From contig NC_133156.1 of NCBI RefSeq assembly GCF_040802235.1, positions 147,419,173-147,483,172 on the forward strand: 64,000 bases of DNA, read 5' to 3'. The notes beneath the pieces were generated by a model. That model had not been told where the DNA came from. It saw nothing but the letters and a program-made list of their open reading frames with translations, and searched no databases. Every line of letters starts with the position of its first letter. Positions within the stretch are counted from its first letter, which is position 1. Below are positions 33,875-45,500 of the stretch, piece after piece. The position numbers and the translations under genes were made by a program. The stretch is from Manis javanica. Lineage: Eukaryota; Chordata; Mammalia; Pholidota; Manidae.

Positions 33875-35869
33875 AAAGGCACACTTTAGGATTCAGATTG
33901 TGGCAGGGGAGCTATATGTCCTTGGACGAGCTACACACTCATGTGGATGTCCACCTGTGCAGGGGAATGCCTGCTCCTTCCTCAGGCCACTGGTCCATTG
34001 TTACTTTAGAAATATCATGTTAAAGTGATTCTTATATTACTCTTTACTTTGGTGACTGTAAATACTGAATCAAATATAAAAATTATTAAGTTTGAAAGTA
34101 GATACATCACTGCTACAAACTTACTTTTACTTAAATTACATTTCAAACAAGCCCTGATTTTTTTAAAAAAGAGCTTAATAGTTATTTCTAATTTTAATTT
34201 AATCATTGGGCAGAAATATATACTTTTCAATGATGACTAGAAATGCTTATTAACTGCTCTTATTTTTGTAAGTGAAGGTTAAATTAGTCCATGCAAGCTT
34301 AATGACTTAGAAGGGAAGTATATAATCAAATAGGGAATTATATAGAAATATTGAGTCTAGGGTAAAATCTATCTAATAAAGTGGAAGTCATGTTGAAACT
34401 CTTTATCCACACTGCTTTTCCCTTTCTGCAAAGAACTGCATGTGTGGTTATGTGTGCTGGGGATGGAGACCCAGTGGCTCTAGACTGAAGCTAAAGACAC
34501 TAAGATTTTTCCACCTCTGCAGTAGCTGACTGTCACCTCTGTGTCCTTGTATTATAGACGGGCAGTGGGGATGATGGCAGAAGGGCCTGTGGGGGGCCAC
34601 GGCCGGGTCTGCACAGCAGTCAGGGTGGGTAGGGCTGGTGTGGTCAGCTGGATGTCTTTCTCCTCCAGTCAGGGGCCACCAGCGTCTTCCTCCAAGAGAT
34701 GCCAAGAGATGATGGAAGTGGCTCTACACCAAGTCTGATCTTTCTGTCCCCTTTGGTCATGCATTTCCTCACGGGGGAATTCAGGACCTGGGACAGAGGA
34801 AACACTTTCTCTGTGGCCACTGGACACCATGTGCAGGCTAGAACCGGCCATAGGTCCAGGTAATACTGCTCAGTGCGGCTTACAAGTTCCCATTGTCATT
34901 GACGTTGAGGGCACCCAGCTGACTGCTCGGGAAGCAGCTAACAGTGAGGGCACTGCCTGATTCTCACACAGCCTCTAAGGAAGACAGAGATATAATATCC
35001 TCTGTTTTAATCAAAGTAATTTGTCTTGGAAAACTCTATCAAGGAAACATTTTGAAAGGTTAATCAAATGAAATTAGTGGGACGTATTACCTAGTTAACA
35101 AAGAATACTGTAATATCTGTATATAAACCTGAACATTTAAAGCAAATTCTTCCCCTCTCCCTCTCCCCCCCCAAAAATACCCCTTAAACAATTAAGAAAC
35201 AAAAGTAGAAAAAAGCAACCAAAATAATCCCATTCCAAAAACGGAAGATGGCTAATGCTGTCAGCTAACAGAGCGCCAGCATCCCGCCAGGATACCTGAT
35301 CGCAGCGCGGCCATCACCCACACACAGGAATGTCTACGGGGCTGAAAAGTCTCCTGGGCTCAAGTTCTCATCACCTGATGAGCATTGTTCAGGGATATTG
35401 TCTGTACTTCCTACAGGAGAAAGTTCTGAGCCCCGGCAAACTTCCTTTGGTGAGTGACCCTTGGACAAGTCCCAGGAATACGGGTACCGTGCATCCCGAA
35501 GAGCACAGACATGCCCTACTCACCCCCCAGGACACACAGCTATGCCTCACCTGCCCTGTTGTCCCCTCGGCAGCTCCACATGAGCTGCGCTGTGACTGGG
35601 TGAAGAAGGAAGGGTGTCCTTCTCAAAGCTATCCCAAAAATTCTGTGCCCGAAGCACCTCCCGTGCCCTTTAGGACTTGGCCACTACCAGCTGACACAGC
35701 CTTCGTGTTTCCTCCTGAAATCACATGTCGGAGCAAGTCTGAAAAAAGGGGGCGTTGGGGTAATCTGCGTCAAATGCTCTAGCCCTGCACTATACTCCTT
35801 CTGGGGGGACCAGAAACGCACCTCGATGCCCTTTTCTTTCTTTTCTCTCCTAGACCTATCGTGACCGGG
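33875..35869. other. Unassigned intergenic DNA
   Basis: AT-rich at 34.0-34.4 kb, mixed afterwards. A short C/T run lies at about 35145-35175. The 150-codon frame at 35330-35782 shows no domain. No gene seen. Confidence 0.5.
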
Positions 35870-36090
35870 TGGGAGGCCGGGCCTGGGGCTCACGACCAAG
35901 GTGCGGGGCGCCCCCTGCCAGGGCAGAAAGGCGCTTCACGCTAGCTGGGAGCGGAGGCTGGGTGCGGGGCCGCTACAGGCGCTTAGCCGGCAGGGCTGGC
36001 AGTGGGCGAGCTGGGCTCGAGGGCCTGCCTGCACCAGGCTGCTTTCTCCCTCTCCGTTCCCTGCTCGCGGACATCGGTGGGATTTGAGTG
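35860..36090. promoter_or_regulatory. Small CpG-rich patch
   Basis: About 230 bases with roughly 18 CpG dinucleotides, including 'gtgcggggcgccccctgcc' and 'tgctcgcggacatcggtgg', in otherwise CpG-poor intergenic DNA. It could be a small CpG island or promoter of a non-coding transcript, or a CTCF-type site ('ggcgccccctgcc' resembles the CTCF core). No coding exon was identified beside it. Confidence 0.4.
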
Positions 36091-36316
36091 AACAGGAGCA
36101 CCAAGAAAGGATGACATCGATGCTCAACCTGTGAATGAACACTTAACCAATAATGTGTTCTTTTTCTTTGCGAAATGGGGATGCGCTGCTGGAGGCCACA
36201 AAGGGGCAAACTGAACTTAAGAGTTTCTGCAATTTTATTCACCTTACTTCAGCTTTTCCAATGCCATCGTTTCTACTAGAAATTAAAGTTACGCATTTCA
36301 AAATTGCATCAAAATC
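36091..36316. other. Unassigned intergenic DNA
   Basis: Nothing recognised. Confidence 0.4.
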
Positions 36317-36382
36317 CAGGAAATGTTTCTTCAGCACTAAACAAACAGACTTTTAAGAACAAAAAGATGCATTAAAAATATT
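36317..36382 (+). repeat. Direct repeat B, copy 1
   Basis: Near-identical to 37393-37454: 'tttcttcagcactaaac', 'agactt(t)taagaacaaaaa' and 'gatgcattaaaa' occur in both. The only clear differences are small indels. Sequence outside does not match. Confidence 0.85.
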
Positions 36383-37392
36383 ATTTTGGATGATTGCCAA
36401 GATAACAGGGGCTAAATTGCAGAGTATTCAAAAATAGGAAAGGTCAGGAGGGGTGCTTTAAAAACTCCATGGCCAATATCACAAGACTGCCAGTATGAGC
36501 AGTGGCTGGCCCTCTTCCCAGGCATTGGGAAGGAGGCTGCTAGGATGCCCCAGGGACTGTCAGCCTTTCCTACTTCCAAGGCGGCTGTCAGCACAGTGGC
36601 CCTGATCCTCAAGCGGCACAAGTGTGGGAGCTGTGTTCTGAGGGGTGGCTCACCTCCTTGCACAGAGCACTTCCTTCAGGTGGGGGCAGGCTGAATTTGC
36701 TCTCCTCCAGCGATCTGCCTCGATGGACCGACATCTCTGGGATGTGACTCTGGAGCACCAGTGCCACCTCAACCTCAATGCAACACGACCCTGCTTTTCT
36801 AGATGATTCCACACCAATGAGACTTGGAGGAAGTAAATACCCAGTAAGTGGCAGGTTCTGACAAGTGGCAGGTTCTGCCAGTAGGGCCTTTCCTCTTCTA
36901 TCCCATATCCCCAGGGCAATGTGAAAGCAGGAGCTCCTGATGAAGTTTGACAGCCTCTGAATTACCAACAGGAGCTTCCCGAAATGAGAGGGTGGCTTGG
37001 GATCACAGCTTAGCAGGCATAGGGCAGTGGACTTCCTGTTGACCATCCTCTGCCCAGCCAGGTGTGGGGCTGGAGGTGGCTCCACTTAGCAAAAGAAACC
37101 CCTGTGGAGTGAAATGCTTTTGTGTGAGAGACTCTACCTTTCTCCAAAAACATTTTTTTTCCCCAAAGGTGAAGCATTGGTTAAAAAAATATAGGGACAC
37201 AGGTCCGAAAGTCTTTCACTCTGCAAACACACTTCACTTACCGACAGTCTTCCTATGAGGAAAGCTTCTGGAGGTTGGGTTTGGACTGTCTGAGCATTTG
37301 TTTTCTATTAAAATAAAGGGAGCCACCTCTCATTTGTCATCAATCTCAGGGTCACAAGAAAACATGGACAAGAGTGAGGGCAGTGCTGACAT
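36383..37392. other. Interval between direct repeats B
   Basis: About 1 kb of mixed sequence with no recognised gene or repeat. The 158-codon minus frame (36609-37085) has no recognised domain. Confidence 0.4.
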
Positions 37393-37454
37393 CCAGGAAA
37401 TCTGTTTCTTCAGCACTAAACAGACTTTAAGAACAAAAAGATGCATTAAAATCT
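37393..37454 (+). repeat. Direct repeat B, copy 2
   Basis: Second copy of the roughly 60-base unit, in the same orientation as 36317-36382 and about 1.07 kb away. Confidence 0.85.
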
Positions 37455-40400
37455 TTTTTTTATGCAGGGGTGAGATTGGGAGCGGCCCCCACCCAAGGCC
37501 AGACTCTCAGAGCTGCCTTGGGAAGCAGGCCTGAGCAAAGGGGCTGAGGGACACAACATTCCACTGTGTGACCTGTTTCAATTTTTTTAATTTACTACAT
37601 GCATACAAAATTAACACAGAAAGATTAAATAGAATATATTGGATTACAATTTAAACTAGTGAAAATGGATACATCATAATACAAACTTACATACAAAACC
37701 ATGCCAATCAAGGGGGCAGCTCTTACTGTACCAAATGTGGGCAGAGGGCAAGGTGTTGACTCCCATTTTCCTCTTTCAAGTTTTGTCAGTTGTACACTCG
37801 TGATTTAGGGTGAGATGACCTCAGAGCAACAATTAATGACTACTGTTAAGTAAAAAATAATATTCTTAAAGACTGCATAAAAGATTAAAACCAAAAAAAC
37901 TCCCAGGACAAGATTCAGTTCAGGATGGGGCTAAGAAGTTCCTACGCTCCTCCTGCCTCCTCCTCCCACATGGCACGTAAGCCAGTCAAGACGTGACCAG
38001 GAAGTCGTCCAGAATAGGCAGGGACCTAAACAGAGCCAGAGCAGAGGGCAGAGCCTGGGTGAGGCAGGTGCCCCCTCACCGGGTGCCCAATTGCTGGGAA
38101 GCTAGTCACAAAAACCACAGACAACCTCGTCTGGTGCTGGATGGGCCTGGAATGAGTGAGGCCTGCCCTCTGAGAACCGCTGGTCTGGAGCACAGCCTGG
38201 CCAGGCCTCCAGTCCACCCGTCCCCGAGAACAGATCCCTGGCACGCACCTCCTTTCCCAGCAGGGGAATCCGGCCCACCCAGGGGACAGCAGGATCCAAT
38301 GCACAGGAGGCAGGGAGCCCTGGTCCCGACGTCCTCCACAAAATCCTGCGTCATTCATAAAGCCAGCAGATACTCTTAACTCCTTACAACCTTGCTGCCC
38401 CGCTCACTGCGCTCCAGTCTTGTCTGCCCACACCAAGAGAACTATTCAACTGCTCAACAAACTACACTACAGAGATGGCTTTTCAGTTCATAAAAAATAA
38501 CCTGAGCATATTAAGGTGGACATTTATTTCATGCTGTTCGAGTAGGTTGTCCTTAAAATTCTCTTTAGAGAAACAGGAAAATGACCTTCCTGTTTGTCTC
38601 CCAATTATGCACATGAATTCCTCTAATAAAGTATCAGGCCAAAGACGCAAACTAGAGAGGAGTGTTTAAGTTAATGACTTTGTCTTAATTTAAAAAAACT
38701 TTCCCCTAGATTTCTGGAACACTCCTCACTGAACCCTTTGCTGCATCTTCAGCCTTAACTAGGTAGGTTGATTAGCCTCACATTTATAAGCCCCATTCAC
38801 ACTGCAATTCTTTACAGGAAGGAGGGTTATGTACGAGACACATTATCTGCAAAGAACTGCATATGCTCCGTGCGGGTGTTATTCCACCCCTTTTATGCAG
38901 GGGCACAGAACTCTCCCCCCAACCCCTCACACACCCACCCATCTAGCCACCGGGTTTTTGACGAAGTATTTTGCTTTAGGGTCATTAAAAAAAAAGAATC
39001 CCACCAAACAGGTAAAGGATTTGCTTCTTTATGGGGGGATGGGGGGGAATGGGGAGGAGCAGGGGTTATGCCCTCAAAGCAACACAATTTATCCTGTCCT
39101 TTCCTTACACCTTCCCATCTATTGCTGGACATAATGGGCCTAGGTGGCAAAATTTGCTCCATTCAAGGCCTAAAGTATGGATGGAGGTAGGCACCATGCC
39201 AGGGAGCCTCCCGTGATGCCGGCCGCCTGCATGTGGTTCCCAGCAAGTCTACAGCGCCCTCTGATGGCCGCAGAGCATATCTCTCTGTTCCCAAGAGCAC
39301 AATCGGTCACACGTTATTAGAAAATTAAAGTCACACTGCCTCATCCTATCTAGAAACAAAGTCAGAATGAGAATAAGTACTCAGGGTGGAGAATCACGGG
39401 CTGAGGTGCTAAGCACTGGCTGGTTTCATGCTCAGAGAAGCTAGCACTTCTCTAGGAATGTGCACAGGCATGAGGCTCCGGTGTCCACTGGGGCCCCTGG
39501 CCACCCCCCAGGAGAGCAGCTCCTCGGGCCCCTTTGTGGCCATGACAGGCACACTGCAGATGAGGCTGAGGCTCCTGGCCGCCTGGGACCTGGTGCTTCC
39601 AGGGCGAACAGACCACTGACTCCAGCCTAAAGCTCCACCCAACTCGAGGCTCAAACGATCACTTGCTTTTTCATTCATTCCTTAAAAATGATAAAAACAC
39701 ACAGCAGCGCTCTGCCCAGGCCTGGGAGATCAGCCTTAATAACAGCTTAAAGCTGCTCTGTTCTGAGGGCGGCCAGCAGCACAGGCCAGGCCAGGCCCTT
39801 TGGTAAGAGGCCGCCATCCCAGCCAGTGCTCCCAGGCCAACTCCACGCACACTGGCGGGTGGAAGCAGCCAGACAGCAGGCAAGGCCAGGCACTGCCCCT
39901 TCCCCAACAATGAGAAGCAATTACTGAGGGTAAAAACGTGAGCCAGATGACAAACCCTTTCACTAGGCAAACCCCAGGAAGTTTGCAGACCTGGCTGGCC
40001 CTCCTGCCCGCCTCCCCTCCACAGGGCACCGCTCACCCGGCCTGTTCTTACCAAGAGGCGCCCACAGGCCACCACACCCACCAGAGGCAACAGCCGCCAC
40101 AGCAACGCCAGCTCCCCCCTCCCCTGGGCACAGGGCTGCCAGCGCAGAGGGCCGACACCCGAAGCCAGGTTCCTGGCACTGGCAACATGCCACCCCTCAT
40201 TTCCCACCCTGCCTGGGGTCTCAACTCCTCCTCACAGGTGCAGAACACTGGGAAGGTACTTCTCTCCCCCCATGACCAAACACAAACACAGCACATGAGA
40301 AACACACACATACACACACACAGCATTTAACAGCCTCCATTCACTGTGGACCTCCTAACTTCTGCCTCCACCTCATTGGAACCCCAGACGTTAGCTGGGA

Positions 40401-40829
40401 AAGGCTCCCTGCCTCCTCCACTTTGGTGTCTCAAGGTTCCAGTGCCTCAACACATGCCTAGGATTTGGTTCCCATCCCAAGCCCGTGTTACCGGCCGCAC
40501 GTACCCAACCCAGAACCAGGAGTCTTGATTCAGACCTGCCCCTACCCCATTCGTGAGTGAGTTCTTCCCCCAAGATGTCTCTGAAGTCCATGCCCCAATA
40601 TCGCCTGCCTGGCCCCCACCATAGTGCCCCGCTCCCAGCAGGTCTCTCCGTCTCACCTCTGGCCCTTCTCGTACCCTCTGCCACAGGACAACTCAAGGGA
40701 GCTGTGATCTCATGTGACACCTCTGTCCAAATCTCCCTCTGCGCCTGAGCCGTGCAGGGCAGCCCAAGTCCCGGTAAGATTGCGCTCGCCCCTTAAACGG
40801 CGGCATTCTGGCTAATCAGCCTCCTTCCC
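37455..40829. other. Unassigned intergenic DNA
   Basis: No gene recognised. It contains a G-rich stretch at 39033-39065 and a short CA-type run at about 40300-40322. Frames of up to 178 codons (39671-40207, minus) lie in GC-rich sequence and show no domains. Confidence 0.5.
39033..39065 (+). other. G-rich run with G-quadruplex potential
   Basis: Four G runs of 4 or more bases (G6, G7, G4, G4) separated by loops of 2, 3 and about 7 bases on the plus strand. Confidence 0.6.
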
Positions 40830-41120
40830 ACATGCAGGCTCCTTCCCTTTCAGAGCCACACTCACCTGTCTCCTGCTTTCAAGCCTTGCGCCCTCTTCAG
40901 AGGAGCCTCCTTGACCCCACAGAGAGGAGACCCCTGCAATTCTACTGCAAACCTATTTCTTCACTGCACTTACCAAAATTTCTGATGTTGATTTATTGGG
41001 GTGACTGTTTAGGGGTTTCTCTACCAGAAGATCACAGGTCTTTGAGAACCTGGACCGCACTGCCTGTTCACCAGCAACTCCCAGCGAGGCCCCTGGCCCG
41101 GAGCACCTTCTCAGCAGATC
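40830..41120 (+). repeat. L2-like LINE 3' end
   Basis: Follows the L2 3' order: 'gagccacactcacctgtctc', 'cttcagaggagcctccttga', 'ctgcacttaccaaaatttct', 'gatcacaggtctttgagaac' and the 'ccagcgaggcccctggcc' end. Old and gapped. Confidence 0.55.
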
Positions 41121-41489
41121 CTGGGAGAAATGACAAAACACCAGCAAACAGCTCCCAGGGCAGTGCAGAGTCGCTGACAAATCTCAGTTACACTTGTTAT
41201 ACTAACTTAAAAAAACAAGAGGCAGGAGTAACAAAATTGCTGTCAAATGTCATTTTTAAAGAACAGTACTTGTAATTAAACAGATGCAATGCTGATCCAC
41301 ACTCAACGAACTGGTATCTGGCATCACTATGAGCATCTCAGAGAAAGCTCAAAACCAGTTAAATATTGGCAACGTAACATGTTTCTATCCAGAAGGCAAG
41401 TGTCCCTAGGGACAGCCACTGCCTTCTCTTCGGCTGGGTAACAGGTGTGGTGCCCAATGTCACTCTTTACTCATCAGAAAGGGGACATG

Positions 41490-42349
41490 CATGGTTTACT
41501 TTTATCTTTTATTATAAAAAACACATACAAGAGTTTTAAGAAATGATGAATATAAGACAAATCAGAACCACAGTGAGTTATTAAACCCATTCTCTATGTA
41601 CAAATACTAAAATTCCCAAAGTGGAATAGCATCAAATGTGAACCACATTGTAGCACTGTCATATGTACACGGCACACAGAGAGATCTGCCTGCGCTCGTC
41701 TCTGAATCGTTTATATACATGTTGTTGGTACAAAAACCTGCAAGTGGACTTCTACTCTTCAGTTCTTCTTTTCCTGGATACGTAGTTAAAATACCTTTAA
41801 GGAACTGTAGAGATATGAAGAAAATGCATTAAAGAGAGCCCCCAAAGGCTCCCCTCCCTTGCTTTACTCTGGTCAGCTGTGCACTACACCTTGAGAAAAA
41901 CTCTCGTAGCCCATTTCCAGCTGAGATTGTGGAAGTCTTCTAGTTCTTTTTAGCCAATTAATTTTTTCCTAGTCATCTGAGTACCAAGTCCAAAATCAGC
42001 TCAGGAACCAAATCACTGCTTTTATATTAAATTCATTATAAAATGCCACTCAATTTTAAAAAGCGACTAAAAGGACACTTTCTGCAGCAAAAAAGGGCTA
42101 AGTTCAAGTTTCTGTTGTTTGACCAAAACACAGTAAGATAATCCACACATCGTGTAATCACAACAGCTGTAGGTGAAATGTATGCGGTTTAGGGAAAAGC
42201 AGCTAAGCCACGGCTCGTCTCTCCTGCCCATGACATGTAGTCTCTGTCACACCTTTCTTTCTGAAACCTTATCTTATACTCTGAAAGCTGATTCATCTGC
42301 TTATGCTCACGACATGTAAAGGCACTTCTCTCGATGCAGACACATGACA
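41490..42349 (-). other. ICE1: ICE1 3' UTR
   Basis: About 860 bases downstream of the ICE1 stop on the minus strand. AATAAA is at 41513-41508 (TTTATT on the plus strand), so cleavage is expected around 41,480-41,498. AT-rich and without an open frame. The exact end is inferred from the signal. Confidence 0.7.
41508..41513 (-). terminator. ICE1: ICE1 polyadenylation signal AATAAA
   Basis: Canonical hexamer on the minus strand, about 840 bases after the stop codon. It is the only canonical AATAAA I found in the expected 3' UTR. Confidence 0.65.
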
Positions 42350-42531
42350 TTAGCCAAGCTCCTCTGCACACAAAGAACGAACTTCCTCCAGGTAGCTGAC
42401 CACGGCAGAGGGGACGCTGTGGGCTGTCTCTCTGTGCCAGGCTTCGAGGATCTTGGATATTTCCGAGGGATTGCTGGGGCTCAAGTCACACAGAGCGTAC
42501 ACAGCTGCTAGCTGTACACCCCATGGTATAT
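42350..42531 (-). CDS. ICE1: ICE1 last coding exon
   Basis: 182 coding bases after the 'ttttcag' acceptor: 'DIPWGVQLAAVYALCDLSPS' followed by 'NPSEISKILEAWHRE' and ending EEVRSLCAEELG, with a TAA stop at 42352-42350. The 3' UTR continues without interruption. Confidence 0.95.
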
Positions 42532-45500
42532 CTGAAAACAATTTTCACATTAGTCATCACACAAGAAAATGCTTGCTATTCAAATTTTAATGTTGTCATC
42601 CACTGAAATATTCAAATACAGAATACTTGCTGGCAGCAATGAAAACTAAGTACAAAAGAAAAAACCCACAATGAAAAAATTAATTTAAGACCTGCCTACA
42701 GATGGAAAAAACAAAAAGGCAGAACAACTCTTTGTAGCTTCCTGGTGCCGGCCTACATCTGAGGCCTACTAGCCTGTTGGGAGAGGACCTGCTTCCAAGC
42801 CCCCAGCTGCCTACCCCCAATGCCAGCAAGCTCTGCAAAGCAGTCTGGAAGGATCCCACTCCCACAGTGAGCTTGTAATAAAATGCAGATCCCAAAGTAT
42901 TGCCAAATGCAGGACTCCACTAAGTATCTGCAGCAAGCATTCAAGCATTTATAAACGGACTTTGAAAATGCAAAACATAATGAAATGAAAGCAAATGAAA
43001 AACTCCTTGTACCACACTTTCACCTACTAGATTATAGCATATGATTAAACATTACAGCATATGATCATAGGTTAAGGTCAGGTTAGAGACTATGGTACTG
43101 AGCATAAATTTATTTAAGGGTTATTTCATTAAAATTTATTATTAGTCATATATTTCAGACTTCTGTTAGTGATGCAATGCCCAATAGGGCAAGCTACCAG
43201 TATTTAACATAAACATCTTAAAACCCACACATTCACATGCTCATACTGCAACATAGGCAGTACTGCATCTTTAAATATTACTCTTTCCCTAGTCTACATA
43301 CCAATTAGAGAAGCACAGAGCAGGGCACATAGCCAGGACTAAAAAAAATGTCTGGCAATGATATAAAAAAATGTAATAGGCAAGAGCATGTGGCACTGTG
43401 GAAGAGCTGACATGCTGCCTCGGGCAGACCTGGGCCTGGACCAGCGACGTACTACAGCTGCAAGCCGCAGCAAGGTGCCCCTCCGGGGATTACTTCCTGG
43501 GGCATGAACAAGGTCAGTGCCATCCCCCTCCAAGGGCTCCCTTGGGATGCTGCGCCATGATGTGGGTGTCACAGCCCCACACAGGGCCAGCCCAGAGCCG
43601 AAGGCCCAGTGGGAGCACCATGCTGCTGCTAGGCTGCACCTAAACAGGGCATAATCCGTGAGCCACTCTTTGGGCCACTGCCTCGTATGGCCACTCACAT
43701 CCTAGAGTCTAGACTCACTGTGAAAGAGCCTATTTTCAAAGAAGACTTGCATCACCTCGGCACTAGCCTACAACCAGAGGAAGAACTTTCAGACTGTTCT
43801 CCTTGAGCTTGGCATTCCAACTCTCACCCCGGAAACTGAGCACAGAGCGCCTACCACGCCATGGCCACCTTGGCTGGAATGCAGCACCCTTGTGCTGCTG
43901 ATGGGAGATGCTCGACTACACTGCACTCAAGCGGACACGAGACTCAGCACTTGTCAGGGTTTCTGTGAGCACTGTGCTCTTCCCTCAAGAGTAAGAATGT
44001 AAAATGACCTGCTATGAAGCCTTCAATTATAAAGGGAATCACGTCTATGAAGACACACTCACAGGATCCAAAGTCCCCAAGCCCTCCCAAGGCTCCATGC
44101 TCAAGGGCCCCGGCCCCTCCCTGGGGCAGCTGCTCTGCACAGGTCATGTCTGGTCACCACCACACGGCTTCGGCCAGGAGCCCCCGGACCACCAAGGCTG
44201 TCACTTGTCGGGAATCACACAGCAGCGTGAGGACAGCACAGACTTTCTGAGACAGCATGTCAGCGCCGGAAGGAGAAGAGTCCCCTCCTTTGAGATCCAC
44301 TGCCTAACAGGGCGAACCGCCATTTCAACAAGCAACACAAACCCCATGTGCTCAAACGTCCATGCTGGAAACACAGCCAGAACCGCAGCTTTTAAAAATG
44401 ACTCCTGGCTCCTGGTCTACGAGGCAGTGAGAGATGCCCAGAGCACGGCCCACAGAAAGAACTAAAAAGGGGCTTAATAGTAGGAGTTCAAGTGATTTGA
44501 AAAGAATTTTAATGAACAAAGTTTTACCTTCATTCTGGGCATGCTGTATAAACATACCAATAACTGAACTGATGTTTTTCACAGCAGATGGAAACCCTTC
44601 CTTCAAACCCAATTGGCCTAGACGACCTATGGAGAAAAGAACAAATCAAAATGTAAACAATCTTTGGTTAAATGTTAACTTTTCGTAAGATTAAAATTTT
44701 CTTTCATATAACATTATGTACATGAAGTTTAGATACTGTAGCTACACTTAAAAACAGGTTAAATGGTGAAGCACTGGGACTCAATAAAGAACTGTTTGTC
44801 TCACTAGGGTGGGGCGATGACGAAAATTACTCACCCACATGGCATACAACACGCTGTTTTCCCAGCTGAGTTATAACACAAGGGGAACTTAGAAGGATGC
44901 ATGGTTCGGTGGGCTCACTGTGAAAGGCTGCCTTCTGCTAGGCTGAGGGGCCACATGCCGGGCCAAGGCTCCTCCAGCATGCGTTTCTGGTATTGACCCT
45001 CAGCTGTTCCATGTGTTCAGTAACACAGCTGCTGCTAACATGAGTAGCAGCTTGTGTGCACCACAAACTCTGGGGTCCTCAAGGTCACAACTACTTTCAC
45101 AACAGAAGGTCTCTCACTAAGAAGCCAAGCCCGGCCTTCCTTGCGGTGTGCAGATGTGTGCTGGGGACACAAAAAGCAACGGCAACCGAAGGCTAGGCCT
45201 CGGTGCCCACCAAAGCAACGACCAGCCTCAGGCATCTGCGACCCAGGGGCTCCCCCCTGGAAAGCTCCCTGCACTGAGGAATGCCCTGAGGGTGCAAGAG
45301 CCCTGCAGAAGTCTGGACCATGGGCCCTAGCAGACAAGCACTACTGCCCGAGCCCCAGGCCCCAAGAAATACCAGGTGTACCATGTCTGGGTTTAATGAG
45401 CTCGCTGGGGCCAAAAGCAGTATTTTGTAGCTTTATACACCACTGAGTCCAGTGGCAGGCACACTTCTGTCCCAGCTGTGCCACATTCCCGCTGAGTGAC

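Noticed and set aside
29563-33876. Plus-strand frames across the LINE-1
   Set aside because: They are antisense shadows of L1 ORF1, ORF2 and UTRs.
39671-40207. Minus frame of 178 codons just past the ICE1 end
   Set aside because: No recognised domain, Trp/Gly/Leu-rich chance composition in GC-rich DNA, and beyond the ICE1 polyadenylation signal.
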